64,000 nt of DNA from Leucobacter sp. OLIS6. Its GTDB lineage: Bacteria; Actinomycetota; Actinomycetes; Actinomycetales; Microbacteriaceae. The stretch is from NCBI RefSeq assembly GCF_002752355.1, contig NZ_MRAV01000011.1, positions 1 to 64,000 on the forward strand, in the 5' to 3' direction. The notes under the pieces were generated by a model that saw nothing but the letters and a program-made list of their open reading frames with translations, searched no databases and was not told where the DNA came from. Within the stretch, counting starts at the first letter, position 1. Each line of letters starts with the position of its first letter. Of the stretch, positions 36,603-45,856 are shown in pieces. Both the position numbers and the translations under genes were made by a program.

Positions 36603-37487
36603 ATGGCAACCGAAGAGTACGCTGCCCGCATGAGCAGCACTGCAGCCGGCCCGCGCCGCAATACCTCGGGTCTGAGTCGGGACATCGAGATCCTCGAGCT
36701 GCTGGGCGGGGACGCGTCCTTCGCGAGCGGCGGGCTGGGCGTCACCCAGATCGCCCAGCGCACCGGACGCGACAAGGCGGTCGTCTCGCGGGCGCTCTCC
36801 ACACTCGCCGACGCCGGTCTCGTCGATCGCGACGACGAGACGCTGCGCTACCTGCCGGGATCGCGCCTCTACGCGCTGGCCGCGCACTCGGCGCACGCGG
36901 CCCTGATCGCCGCCGCGCGGGGTGCGCTGCGGCACCTCGTGCAGACGACGCGGGAGACCAGCCATCTCTGCGTGCTCAGTGGCGGCAACGTGCTGACCCT
37001 GCTCAGCGAGCTGAGCCCCCACGAGGTGCGCACCACCGGCTGGGCCGGTACCACGACCGCGGCCTGGCGGACCCCGTCCGGGCGGGCGCTGCTGAGCGAC
37101 TGGGACGAGGGATCGCTGGGCCGCTGGTACGCGGAGCACGGCAACGATCTCCCGCTCATGGGACCCGTCGATCCCGGCCGTTCGCGCAGCGGCTTCCCGG
37201 TTCCGGACGCGCCGCTGCCGGGCACCGCGCCCGCGGCCGACCTCGAGAGTCTGATCCTGGAGCTGCGGGGCGTGCGGGAACGCGGGTACGCGCTCTCGGC
37301 CGAGGAGCTCGAGATCGGCGTGGTGGCGGCATCGGCGCCCGTGACCGACTTCACCGGCCGGGTGGTCGCCGCGATCAACGTCAGCGCGCCCAAGGATCGG
37401 ATCGGCGACCGGCTGCCGACGCTCGGCGCGCACGTGGCGAGCACCGCCCGCGAGCTCTCGGCGCGCCTCGGCGCGGCCCCGCAGTAG
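36603..37487 (+). CDS. IclR-family transcriptional regulator
   Basis: This protein of 294 residues has an N-terminal winged helix (about 32-95, IAQRTGRDKAVVSRALSTLADAGLV) and a C-terminal IclR effector domain. It is divergent from the OpuC/Fae cluster and is its likely regulator. The ATG at 36603 has no ribosome-binding site and might be leaderless; ATG 36630 (MSSTAAG) is the alternative. The effector domain is slightly unusual, with a proline-rich insert around 190-210. Confidence 0.82.
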   Translation: MATEEYAARMSSTAAGPRRNTSGLSRDIEILELLGGDASFASGGLGVTQIAQRTGRDKAVVSRALSTLADAGLVDRDDETLRYLPGSRLYALAAHSAHAALIAAARGALRHLVQTTRETSHLCVLSGGNVLTLLSELSPHEVRTTGWAGTTTAAWRTPSGRALLSDWDEGSLGRWYAEHGNDLPLMGPVDPGRSRSGFPVPDAPLPGTAPAADLESLILELRGVRERGYALSAEELEIGVVAASAPVTDFTGRVVAAINVSAPKDRIGDRLPTLGAHVASTARELSARLGAAPQ

Positions 37488-37529
37488 GCCGTCCGGGCTC
37501 CCGGACGCTCGGCGCGCCCGGGTCCCGCA

Positions 37530-37563
37530 CCCGGCTTCCTTACGCCTCCGTAAGGAAGCCGGG
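37530..37563. terminator. Hairpin terminator after the IclR gene
   Basis: Perfect 14-base arms (37530-37543 and 37550-37563) with a 6-base loop. It is 42 bases after the IclR stop and upstream of katG. Confidence 0.65.
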
Positions 37564-37627
37564 CGGGTGTCAGACCCCCGTGCAAGACTGCGCACGACCC
37601 CGGTAGACACCCTCGAAAGGATCCGAA

Positions 37628-39829
37628 ATGACCGACACCGCCGGCCAGTGCCCCGTCCCCCACGGCGCCCCCTCCGCCTCGCGCACGGCACCCACCAACG
37701 CTTCCTGGTGGCCCGACCGCCTGAACCTCAAGATCCTGGCGAAGAACCCGGTGGTCGCGAATCCGCAGGGCGCCGACTTCGACTACCGCGCGGCATTCGA
37801 GACCCTCGATCTGGCCGAGGTGAAGGCCGACATCGCCCGCCTGCTCACCGAATCGCAGCCCTGGTGGCCCGCCGATTTCGGCAATTACGGCCCGCTGATG
37901 ATCCGCATGGCCTGGCACTCCGCCGGCACCTACCGCGTGTTCGACGGCCGCGGCGGCGGCGGAACCGGACAGCAGCGCTTCGCTCCGCTCAACAGCTGGC
38001 CCGACAACGTCGGCCTCGACAAGGCGCGCCGTCTGCTCTGGCCGGTCAAGAAGAAGTACGGCCGCTCGCTGTCGTGGGGCGACCTGATGATCCTGGCCGG
38101 CAACGTCGCGCACGAGCAGATGGGCATGCCCGTCTTCGGCTTCGCCGGCGGCCGCCCCGACGTGTGGGAGCCCGACGACGACGTCTACTGGGGCTCGGAA
38201 TCGACCTGGCTGGGCGACGAGGGCCGTCTCGGCGCGGACGGCGCGCAGGAGCTCTCGAAGCCCCTCGGCGCGACCATGATGGGCCTCATCTATGTGAACC
38301 CCGAGGGCCCGCGCGGCAGCGGCGACCCGATCGCAGCGGCCCACCAGATCCGTGAGACCTTCGGGCGCATGGCCATGGACGACGAGGAGACCGTCGCGCT
38401 GATCGCGGGCGGTCACACCTTCGGCAAGACCCACGGCGCCGCCCCCGAGGAGGGCAGTGTCGGCGAGTCGCCCGAGGGTGCCCCGATGGAGCAGCTGGGC
38501 CTCGGTTGGAAGAGCAGCCACGGCTCCGGCAGCGGCAACGACACCATCGGCTCGGGCATCGAGGTCACCTGGACCTACCACCCCACCCGCTGGGACAACG
38601 AGTTCTTCCACATCCTCTTCGCCTACGAATGGGAGCTCGTGACGGGCGAGGGCGGCCACACCCACTGGCGGCCGAAGGACGGCGCCGGATCCGACATGGT
38701 GCCCATGGCGCAGGGCGAGGGACGCCGCGAGCCCCGCATGCTCACGACCGACATATCGCTGCGCGAGGATCCGATCTACCGCGAGATCTCGCTACGCTTC
38801 AAGAACGACCAGGAGGCCTTCACCGAGGCCTACCGCCGCGCCTGGTTCAAGCTGACCCACCGCGACCTCGGACCGAAGTCCCGCTACCTGGGCGCGGAGG
38901 TCCCGGCGGAGGACCTGCTCTGGCAGGATCCGATCCCCGCGCCGACGGGCCCGGCCCTCGGCGACGCCGACGTGGCCGATCTCGCTCGCCGCATCGGTGA
39001 GCTCGATCTCCCCGCGGCCGAGCTGGTGCGGGCCGCGTGGGCGGCGAGCTCGTCGTTCCGCGGCAGCGACAAGCGCGGCGGCGCGAACGGCGGACGGATC
39101 CGCCTCGAGCCGCAGCGCAGCTGGGAGGTCAACCGGCCCGCGCAGCTCGCCCGCGTGCTCGACGCACTCGACGCGATCAAGGCCGAGTTCGATGCCCAGG
39201 GCGGCCCGACGGTCTCGATCGCCGACCTGGTGGTGCTCGCGGGCAACGTCGGCGTGCAGCAGGCCGCCCGCGCGGCCGGGCACGAGGTCGAGATCCCGTT
39301 CACCCCGGGCCGCACCGACGCCTCGCAGGCGCAGACGGACGTCGAGTCCTTCGGGTTCCTCGAGCCCGCGGCGGACGGCTTCCGCAACTACGAGAGCGCA
39401 CGGACCCTCGGCATCCCGGCTGAGCACCTGCTGCTCGACCGCGCCAATCTGCTGACCCTCTCGGCACCCGAGATGACCGTGCTGCTCGGCGGCCTCCGCG
39501 TCATCGGCACCAACTGGGACGACTCGCAGCACGGCGTGCTCACCGACCGCCCGGGCGCACTGACGAACGACTTCTTCGTCAACCTGCTCGACCTCGACAC
39601 GCAGTGGCGCGCGCTCGACCCGCAGCAGCGCGCGTTCGAGGGCGTCGACGAGTCGAGCGGAGAGCGGCGCTGGACGGGCACCCGCGCCGACCTGGTCTTC
39701 GGCTCGAACTCCGAGCTGCGCGCCATCGCCGAGGTCTACGCGAGCGACGACGCCCAGACGCAGTTCGTGCGCGACTTCGTCGATGCTTGGGTCAAGGTCT
39801 CGAACCTCGACCGCTTCGACGCACGCTGA
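37628..39829 (+). CDS. katG: Catalase-peroxidase
   Basis: This 733-residue bifunctional haem enzyme removes H2O2. The distal site is in [11 protein letters not shown] (Arg, Trp, His). The Trp-Tyr-Met crosslink partners are Trp in AWHS, Tyr in YVNPEGP and Met in RMAMDDEET. The proximal His is in [10 protein letters not shown]. The second, non-haem half follows from about 420. The ATG follows AAAGGATC. No furA gene is adjacent, unlike in many actinobacteria. Confidence 0.97.
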   Translation: MTDTAGQCPVPHGAPSASRTAPTNASWWPDRLNLKILAKNPVVANPQGADFDYRAAFETLDLAEVKADIARLLTESQPWWPADFGNYGPLMIRMAWHSAGTYRVFDGRGGGGTGQQRFAPLNSWPDNVGLDKARRLLWPVKKKYGRSLSWGDLMILAGNVAHEQMGMPVFGFAGGRPDVWEPDDDVYWGSESTWLGDEGRLGADGAQELSKPLGATMMGLIYVNPEGPRGSGDPIAAAHQIRETFGRMAMDDEETVALIAGGHTFGKTHGAAPEEGSVGESPEGAPMEQLGLGWKSSHGSGSGNDTIGSGIEVTWTYHPTRWDNEFFHILFAYEWELVTGEGGHTHWRPKDGAGSDMVPMAQGEGRREPRMLTTDISLREDPIYREISLRFKNDQEAFTEAYRRAWFKLTHRDLGPKSRYLGAEVPAEDLLWQDPIPAPTGPALGDADVADLARRIGELDLPAAELVRAAWAASSSFRGSDKRGGANGGRIRLEPQRSWEVNRPAQLARVLDALDAIKAEFDAQGGPTVSIADLVVLAGNVGVQQAARAAGHEVEIPFTPGRTDASQAQTDVESFGFLEPAADGFRNYESARTLGIPAEHLLLDRANLLTLSAPEMTVLLGGLRVIGTNWDDSQHGVLTDRPGALTNDFFVNLLDLDTQWRALDPQQRAFEGVDESSGERRWTGTRADLVFGSNSELRAIAEVYASDDAQTQFVRDFVDAWVKVSNLDRFDAR

Positions 39830-39846
39830 CCCGCGACCGACCCGCA

Positions 39847-39877
39847 GTCGAAGCGTGGTCGAAGCGTGGTCGAAGCG
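39847..39877. repeat. Short tandem repeat (11-bp unit, 2.8 copies)
   Basis: The unit GTCGAAGCGTG is repeated perfectly at 39847 and 39858, with a partial third copy. It lies 18 bases after the katG stop. No function is apparent. Confidence 0.7.
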
Positions 39878-39961
39878 CCTGACCAGGGGCCGTTTCCGAG
39901 CATTCGGAGGCGGCCCTCGGTCATGGGTGACGGTTCTGCGTCGATTTCGCCTCGGAATGCT

Positions 39962-39990
39962 CAGGTTTTGCCATAATGAACACAAACCTG
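39962..39990 (+). promoter_or_regulatory. Candidate -10 region inside an inverted repeat upstream of the aquaporin gene
   Basis: CATAAT (39972-39977) is a good -10 candidate. It lies between inverted arms CAGGTTT (39962-39968) and AAACCTG (39984-39990). I find no convincing -35. The arms could be an operator. Confidence 0.45.
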
Positions 39991-40024
39991 GGGGAAACCT
40001 CTCGATTCCATGAAAGAGAGCACA

Positions 40025-40669
40025 ATGACTGGCGTCCTTCGCAACGCAGTTTCTGAAGCACTCGCGACCCTGCTGTTCGTATTCACGATCATCGGCGCGA
40101 TCAACAACGGCGGCGATTTCACGCCGCTCATCATCGGATTCACCCTGATGGTGCTGGTCTACGCGACCGGCCACATCTCAGGTGCGCACCTGAACCCCGC
40201 CGTCTCGCTCGGCGCGCTGATCCGCGGCGCCCTGAGCGTCGGCGACTTCGTCGTCTACATCGTCGCCCAGTTCGTCGGCGGCGTGCTCGGCGCCCTGCTC
40301 GCCTCCGCCCTGTGGAAGCGCCCGGACGCCGCGGTCAAGATCGAGACCGGCCCGGCATTCATCGCCGAGCTCGTCTTCACCTTCGTGCTCGTCTTCGTCG
40401 TGCTCAACGTGGCCACCTCGAAGGATAACGAGGGCAATTCGTTCTACGGCCTCGCCATCGGCACCACCGTGTTCCTCGGCGCCTCCACCGTCGGCCCCAT
40501 CTCGGGCGGCGGCTTCAACCCCGCGGTGGCCCTCGGCCTCGCGGTGAATGGCAACTTCGATTGGGCCAACATCTGGCTCTACCTCCTCGCGCCGGCCGTC
40601 GGTGCGGTGCTCGCGGGCCTCGCGTTCCGCCTGCTCAACGCGCACGACCTCAAGAAGGTCGACGCCTAA
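40025..40669 (+). CDS. MIP/aquaporin-family channel
   Basis: This 214-residue membrane channel has six helices and two NPA boxes: HLNPAVSLGAL in the first half and GFNPAVALGLA in the second. In most aquaporins the second box is followed by Arg (NPAR), which forms the selectivity filter; here it is Val, so the pore should be wider or less selective. I chose ATG 40025 because AAAGAGAG lies 4 bases upstream; ATG 40010 would add five residues. Water, small solutes or gas are possible substrates. Confidence 0.88.
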   Translation: MTGVLRNAVSEALATLLFVFTIIGAINNGGDFTPLIIGFTLMVLVYATGHISGAHLNPAVSLGALIRGALSVGDFVVYIVAQFVGGVLGALLASALWKRPDAAVKIETGPAFIAELVFTFVLVFVVLNVATSKDNEGNSFYGLAIGTTVFLGASTVGPISGGGFNPAVALGLAVNGNFDWANIWLYLLAPAVGAVLAGLAFRLLNAHDLKKVDA

Positions 40670-40704
40670 GCACGACGCACCGCACCGCTCGCAGCGGTAC
40701 GCAG

Positions 40705-40736
40705 AGGGCCCGCTCCGGTTCGCCGGGGCGGGCCCT
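40705..40736. terminator. Hairpin terminator with TTCG tetraloop
   Basis: 14-base stem (40705-40718 and 40723-40736, one G-T pair) closed by TTCG. It lies 35 bases after the aquaporin stop. The following 165 bases up to mtnBC are very GC-rich and partly self-complementary, with no other feature I recognise. Confidence 0.7.
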
Positions 40737-40905
40737 TCGTCGAGCGCTGCGGCGCTGCAGCGTTGCGGCGCCGCGGCCCGCGCGGCCGCACGGCCCGCGC
40801 TGCCGCAATGCAACGTAATCCGGCGATCCCGTCCGGCGCGGCGCGCTTAGCATTGGCGGAAGTTCCGGACCCGGCCACGACGGCCACCGATCCCCAGGAG
40901 AGCGC

Positions 40906-42300
40906 ATGACCGCCCCCACCCCGGTGACCGCCGACGCCGTCGTCGTCGACCTCGAGGGCACGACGAGCGCCGCGGGGTTCATCCTCGGCGACCTCTACGA
41001 CTACGCCAGGCCCCGGCTCGACGCCGTGCTCGGCCGCGACGACCGCACGGTGCGCGAGGCGCGCGCGCAGGCGATCGCCGACGCCGGCCTCCGCACGGAC
41101 GCGTCCGACACCGAGGTCGCGGACGCCCTGCGTACCCTGATGGACGCCGACGTGAAATCGACGCCGCTCAAGACGATCCAGGGCGTGATCTGGGCCGAGG
41201 GCTTCGCCGCGGGCGAGATCACCTCGCACTTCTTCGACGACGTGCCCCCGCGACTGCGCCACTGGCACGAACGGGGGATCCGCATCGCGGTCTACTCCTC
41301 GGGTTCCGTGGCCTCGCAGCAGCCCTGGTTCCGCAACGCCCCGCAGGGCGATCTCTCGGGTCTCGTCGAGGCCTGGTTCGACACGGTGAACGCCGGCCCC
41401 AAGAAGGATCCGGCCTCGTACGCGCGGATCGCCGACGCCCTCGGCACCGATCCTGCGCGGACCCTGTTCCTCACCGACCACCCCGAGGAGGTCGACGCGG
41501 CCCTCGACGCCGGCTGGCGGGTCGTCGCGCTCGACCGCGCGGGCGAGCCGTGGGCGGGTGCGGATTTCTCCGCCCCCGCGGTACCGCACTTCGACCGCAT
41601 CGAGGTCGTCCCGGCGGACGCGTCCGCCGACGCCGACGCCGCTCCCACGGCGGGCGCAGGCGCCCCGTTCGTCCCAGCCGAGCGCCTGCGCGAGGCGGGC
41701 CGCGTCCTTGCCGCGGAGGCCGCGCGATTCTCGGACTTCGGCTGGATGCGCGGCACGGCGGGCAACCTCTCGGCGGTGGTGCACCGCGATCCCCTGCTGC
41801 TCGCGGTGACCGCGTCGGGCCTCGACAAGTCCGAGCTCACGGAGCGCGACGTCGTGCTCGTCGACGCCGCCGGCCGCAGCGCCGACCCCGCGGACGCGCG
41901 CAAGCCCTCCGCCGAGTCCGGCCTGCACGCCCACATCGCCGCGCGCACCGGCGCCGAGGCCGTGTTCCACGTGCACGCGCTCGACGCCGTGCTCGCCGCT
42001 CAGCTCTGGCCCGCGGGCGTCGAGATCAGCGACCTCGAGATGCTGAAGGGGATCGGGCACCCGGCCCACGACACGACCGTGCGGATCCCCGTCATCGCGA
42101 ACCACCAGGACATGGCCGTCGAGGCCGCGCGCTTCGACGAGGTGTACGCGCCCGCGACCGACGGAATCCCCGAGGTGCCCGCGCTCATCGTGGCGGGACA
42201 CGGCATGTACGCCTGGGGGCGCACGGCGACCGCCGCACGGCACCACCTCGAGATCGTCGAGTGGCTGCTGCGCCACGCGGTCGCCGCCCGAGGCCTGTGA
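40906..42300 (+). CDS. mtnBC: Fused MtnC phosphatase / MtnB dehydratase of methionine salvage
   Basis: This 464-residue protein joins two steps of methionine salvage. Residues 1-230 form a HAD-type enolase-phosphatase (MtnC/E1: nucleophile in VVVDLEGT, SSGS motif, Lys-Lys-Asp-Pro and LTDHPEEV). Residues about 250-464 form methylthioribulose-1-phosphate dehydratase (MtnB; class II aldolase fold with HAH, HVHAL and a late His as zinc ligands). An Ala/Asp-rich linker (about 230-250) separates them. The order on the chain is MtnC then MtnB, while MtnB acts first. mtnD follows 58 bases downstream. mtnA and mtnK are not in the window. Confidence 0.93.
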   Translation: MTAPTPVTADAVVVDLEGTTSAAGFILGDLYDYARPRLDAVLGRDDRTVREARAQAIADAGLRTDASDTEVADALRTLMDADVKSTPLKTIQGVIWAEGFAAGEITSHFFDDVPPRLRHWHERGIRIAVYSSGSVASQQPWFRNAPQGDLSGLVEAWFDTVNAGPKKDPASYARIADALGTDPARTLFLTDHPEEVDAALDAGWRVVALDRAGEPWAGADFSAPAVPHFDRIEVVPADASADADAAPTAGAGAPFVPAERLREAGRVLAAEAARFSDFGWMRGTAGNLSAVVHRDPLLLAVTASGLDKSELTERDVVLVDAAGRSADPADARKPSAESGLHAHIAARTGAEAVFHVHALDAVLAAQLWPAGVEISDLEMLKGIGHPAHDTTVRIPVIANHQDMAVEAARFDEVYAPATDGIPEVPALIVAGHGMYAWGRTATAARHHLEIVEWLLRHAVAARGL

Positions 42301-42358
42301 CGGCGCCCCGCCCGGGACGCCGCAGAACCCCAGACACCCGAACCCCGAGGAGGGACCG

Positions 42359-42946
42359 ATGACGCTGCTCACGATCTGGAACGAGACCGATCCCGCGAAC
42401 CCCGTGGTCGAGACCACCGACGAAACCGAGATCCGCGCGGCGCTGAACGCGCTCGGCGCGCGCTTCTTCCGCTGGGAGGTGAAGGACTTCGCCGACGACG
42501 CGAGCCTCGACGAGATCCTCGCGCTCTACGCCGACGAGGTCGAGCAGGTGAAGCAGTCGGAGGGCTACACGCTCGTCGACATCGTCGGCCTCAGCCCGGC
42601 GCAGGAGAACTACGACGAGGTCAAGGGTCCGTCGCGCGAGAAGTTCCTGTCGGAGCACCGGCACGACGACGACGAGGACCGCTTCTTCGCCAAGGGCGCG
42701 GGCGTGTTCTACCTGCACACGGGCGGGAAGGTGCACGCCCTCTACTGCGAGCCGGGCGACCTCGTCTCGGTGCCGGCGAACACCACGCACTGGTTCGACA
42801 TGGGCACCGCACCCGAGTTCACCTCGATCCGCTTCTTCCACGACGAGGACGGCTGGGTCGGCCACTTCACGGGCAACCCGATCGCCGAGACCTTCGCGAC
42901 CTTCGACCAGTTGCACGCCCGCCGGGCGGAGCTCGCCGCGGTCTGA
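42359..42946 (+). CDS. mtnD: Acireductone dioxygenase
   Basis: This 195-residue cupin converts the acireductone from MtnC to the 2-oxoacid precursor of methionine (Fe form) or off-pathway products (Ni form). The metal motif HRHDDDEDRFF supplies two His and a Glu, and a later His (NTTHWFDMG) completes the site. ATG 42359 follows GAGGAGG. It shares a transcript with mtnBC and ends at a strong hairpin. Confidence 0.94.
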   Translation: MTLLTIWNETDPANPVVETTDETEIRAALNALGARFFRWEVKDFADDASLDEILALYADEVEQVKQSEGYTLVDIVGLSPAQENYDEVKGPSREKFLSEHRHDDDEDRFFAKGAGVFYLHTGGKVHALYCEPGDLVSVPANTTHWFDMGTAPEFTSIRFFHDEDGWVGHFTGNPIAETFATFDQLHARRAELAAV

Positions 42947-42993
42947 TCCGGCGGATCGCCGCACGGCACCGCGGTCCCGAGGACCGTCGCCGA

Positions 42994-43031
42994 AACGGGT
43001 CCGTCTCCGGCGCACCGGAGACGGACCCGTT
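42994..43031. terminator. Bidirectional hairpin terminator
   Basis: Perfect 17-base arms (42994-43010 and 43015-43031) around a 4-base loop. It separates mtnD from the convergent membrane-protein gene. Confidence 0.8.
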
Positions 43032-43046
43032 CGCGTTCCGAGAGGG

Positions 43047-43445
43047 TCAGAGGATCATCGAGAACAGCACCGAGAACCCGAGCACGAATCCGGGCAGGCA
43101 GAGCACGGCGGCGACGATCCCCCACCACATGGCGCCCCATCGGCGCACCATTCCGGCCCAGATCGCCCCGAGCAGCGCGGACGGGAACAGCAGCAGGCAG
43201 GCGAGCCACATTCCGGCGAGCCAGCCGAGCCCGGCCCAGTTGTCGACGTTCACGAGGGCGCCGATCCAGCAAATCGCGAGCACCGCGTAGGGCAGGCCCA
43301 CCATCCAGGCGGCCGCGGCACCTCGACGCAGCCGGCCTTCCGTCGCGTCGCGGGGAGGTTCCCACGACCCGTTCCAGCGCGCCTTCCGCCCGCGGCTCAA
43401 CTGCTCGCGGTACTCGGGCGGCAGCGGCGGCTGCTCCCAGGTCAC
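43047..43445 (-). CDS. Small membrane protein
   Basis: This 132-residue protein has three hydrophobic segments (about 45-66, 68-90 and 103-130) and a charged N-terminus. The GTG start at 43445 has only a weak ribosome-binding site. It lies 32 bases downstream of the 2-oxoacid dehydrogenase E2 gene. I do not recognise the family. Confidence 0.6.
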   Translation of the reverse strand: MTWEQPPLPPEYREQLSRGRKARWNGSWEPPRDATEGRLRRGAAAAWMVGLPYAVLAICWIGALVNVDNWAGLGWLAGMWLACLLLFPSALLGAIWAGMVRRWGAMWWGIVAAVLCLPGFVLGFSVLFSMIL

Positions 43446-43477
43446 GAGTCCCGCCCCGCCCGTTCCGAATCCGCCGC

Positions 43478-44845
43478 TCAGTCCAGCAGCAGCGCGGGCT
43501 CTTCGAGCACCGAGGCGACGTCGGCGACGAAACGCGAGATGACATCGCCGTCGACGATGCGGTGGTCGAAGGATCCGCCGACCGTGGTGACCATGCGCGG
43601 ACGCACTTCGCCGTCGACCACCCACGGCTTCTCGCGGATGGTGCCCATCGCCATGATCCCGCACTCGCCCGGGTTGAGGATCGGGGTGCCGAAGTCCATG
43701 CCGAACACTCCGATGTTCGTGATGGTGATGGTGCCGTTCTGCATCTCGGCGGGCTGGGTGCGCCCGTCGCGCGCGGTGATCGTGAGCTGCTCGATGGCCT
43801 TGGCCAGGTCGAGCAGGCTGAGGTCCTGCGCGTCCTTGATGTTCGGCACGACGAGACCGCGGGGCGTCGCCGCGGCGATGCCGAGGTTCACGAAGTGGTG
43901 GCGGATGATCTCGGTCTCGGTGAAGGTCGAGTTGACCTGCGGATTGCGGCGGATCGCCCACAGCATCGCCTTCGCGAAGATGAGCAGCGGCGAGACCTTG
44001 ACCCCGGCGAAGTCGGGCGACGTCTTGAGCCGCTTCACGAACTCCATGGTGCGCGTCGCGTCGACATCGGTGAAGACGCTCACGTGCGGCGCCTCGAACG
44101 CGCTCTCGACCATCGCCTTCGCGATCTGCTTGCGCATGCCCTTCAGCGGGATCCGCTCCTCGCGGGCCTCGGCGGGCTCCGGCGTGGAGAGGTTGCGGAA
44201 CAGGCTCGCCTGCGAGGCCTGGCGAACGACGTCGTCGCGCAGGATCTCGCCCGCGATCCCCGTGCCGTGCACCTCGGCGAGGTCGACGCCGAGATCCTTC
44301 GCGAGCTTCCGGATCGGCGGTTTCGCGATCACCGGGGCCGCGGCGGCGACCGGGATCGGAGCGGCGTTCACCGGAGCGGCGCCGGCGAGCAACGGCTCGC
44401 CGCCGCGGCGACGGCGCGACTTCACTGTGCCGGCGGTGCCGTAGCCGACGAGCACGGCTCCCCCGGCGTCCTCCTCGTGCTGCACGCTCGCGGCGGCGTC
44501 GGCCACCGCATCGCGGGTCTCGTCCGAGTCAGCGGGCGCGGCGGGAGCGGCCGCGGCGGCCGGGGCCGCAGCAGGAGCGGACGGCGCGGCCGGATCCGCT
44601 GCGTCGCCCGAGCGCACGCGTAGGATCGGATCGCCGACGGGCACCGTCTGGCCGACCTCGGCCAGCAGTTCGGTGACCTCACCGGCGAACGGCGACGGGA
44701 GCTCGACGAGCGACTTCGCCGTCTCGATCTCGCAGATCACCTGGTTCAGCTCGACGCGGTCGCCCGGGGCGACGTGCCACGTCACGATCTCGGCCTCGGT
44801 GAGGCCCTCGCCGACGTCGGGAAGGGGGAAGATCTGCTCGCTCAT
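43478..44845 (-). CDS. bkdC: Branched-chain 2-oxoacid dehydrogenase E2 (dihydrolipoyl acyltransferase)
   Basis: The lipoyl domain (about 1-80) of this 455-residue protein has Lys44 in the lipoylation motif ETAKS, followed by an Ala/Pro-rich linker (about 82-165). A peripheral subunit-binding domain (about 170-205, [18 protein letters not shown]) precedes the catalytic domain, which has HRIVDGD near the C-terminus. It forms the core of the complex with E1 alpha and beta encoded just upstream. One lipoyl domain only, as in BCKDH. No E3 gene is nearby, so it must be shared. Confidence 0.92.
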   Translation of the reverse strand: MSEQIFPLPDVGEGLTEAEIVTWHVAPGDRVELNQVICEIETAKSLVELPSPFAGEVTELLAEVGQTVPVGDPILRVRSGDAADPAAPSAPAAAPAAAAAPAAPADSDETRDAVADAAASVQHEEDAGGAVLVGYGTAGTVKSRRRRGGEPLLAGAAPVNAAPIPVAAAAPVIAKPPIRKLAKDLGVDLAEVHGTGIAGEILRDDVVRQASQASLFRNLSTPEPAEAREERIPLKGMRKQIAKAMVESAFEAPHVSVFTDVDATRTMEFVKRLKTSPDFAGVKVSPLLIFAKAMLWAIRRNPQVNSTFTETEIIRHHFVNLGIAAATPRGLVVPNIKDAQDLSLLDLAKAIEQLTITARDGRTQPAEMQNGTITITNIGVFGMDFGTPILNPGECGIMAMGTIREKPWVVDGEVRPRMVTTVGGSFDHRIVDGDVISRFVADVASVLEEPALLLD

Positions 44846-44854
44846 CGGGCTCTC

Positions 44855-45856
44855 CTAGTAGTGCATCGTGCGATCGACGGCTTCGAGCACGCGATCGGCA
44901 TCCGGCAGATAGATTCCTTCGAGGCGCGCGGGCGGGAACGGCACGTCGTATCCCGAGACGCGGAGCACGGGCGCCTGCAGCGAGTAGAAGCACTGTTCGG
45001 CCACGTGCGCAGCGATCTCGCTCCCGACGCTCGCGTTGCCCGGAGCCTCCTGCGCGACGACGAGGCGGCCGGTCTTGCGCACCGAGGCGAGCAGCGGCGC
45101 GTAGTCGATGGGCGACACGGTGCGCAGGTCGACGACCTCGAGGCTCGTCCCCTCGGCCGCGGCCACGTCGGCGGCCTGCAGCAGCGTGGTCACCATCGCG
45201 CCGAAGCCGACCACGGTGCAGTCGGTGCCGGTTCGGGCGACACGGGTGCGGTGCAGTTCGCCCGGAGCGCCGGTCGGATCGACCTCGCCCTTCTGCCAGT
45301 ACTTCGCCTTGGGCTCGAAGAACAGCACCGGGTCGTTCGACGCGATCGCCTGCTGGATCATCCAGTAGGCGTCGTTCGGGGTGGAGGGCGCGACCACGCG
45401 CAGGCCCGGGGTGTGCGCGAAGTACGCCTCGGGGCTCTCCTGGTGGTGCTCGACCGCACCGATGTGCCCGCCGTAGGGCACGCGGATCACGACGGGCATC
45501 GGCACGGTGCCGTCGTGCCGGCTCGTGATCTTGGCGAGCTGCGTGACGATCTGGTTGAAGGCCGGGAAGATGAAGCCCTCGAACTGGATCTCGATCACGG
45601 GGCGGTACCCGCGCATGGCCAGGCCAATCGCACTGCCCACGATCCCGGCCTCGGCGAGCGGGGTGTCGAGCACGCGAGCCGAGCCGAACTCGGCCTGCAG
45701 CTTGTCGGTGACGCGGAACACGCCGCCGAGCGGGCCGATGTCCTCGCCCATCAGCAGCACGCGCTCGTCGGCGGCCATCGCGGCGCGCAGCCCCTCGTTG
45801 ATGGCGCGCGCCATCGGCAGCGTCTGCCGCTCGGTCAGCGTCTGAACGGCGCTCAT
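44855..45856 (-). CDS. bkdB: Branched-chain 2-oxoacid dehydrogenase E1 beta
   Basis: This 333-residue transketolase-like subunit binds thiamine diphosphate together with E1 alpha. The N-terminal half has MGEDIGPLGGVF and the EIQFEGF motif, and the C-terminal transketolase_C domain begins near 195. Its ATG overlaps the E1 alpha stop (ATGA), ensuring equal amounts. The complex degrades oxoacids of leucine, isoleucine and valine and provides starters for branched fatty acids, a family-level role. Confidence 0.93.
   Translation of the reverse strand: MSAVQTLTERQTLPMARAINEGLRAAMAADERVLLMGEDIGPLGGVFRVTDKLQAEFGSARVLDTPLAEAGIVGSAIGLAMRGYRPVIEIQFEGFIFPAFNQIVTQLAKITSRHDGTVPMPVVIRVPYGGHIGAVEHHQESPEAYFAHTPGLRVVAPSTPNDAYWMIQQAIASNDPVLFFEPKAKYWQKGEVDPTGAPGELHRTRVARTGTDCTVVGFGAMVTTLLQAADVAAAEGTSLEVVDLRTVSPIDYAPLLASVRKTGRLVVAQEAPGNASVGSEIAAHVAEQCFYSLQAPVLRVSGYDVPFPPARLEGIYLPDADRVLEAVDRTMHY

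Noticed and set aside
39847-39877. CRISPR-like repeat
   Set aside because: An 11-base unit in direct tandem without spacers is not a CRISPR array.
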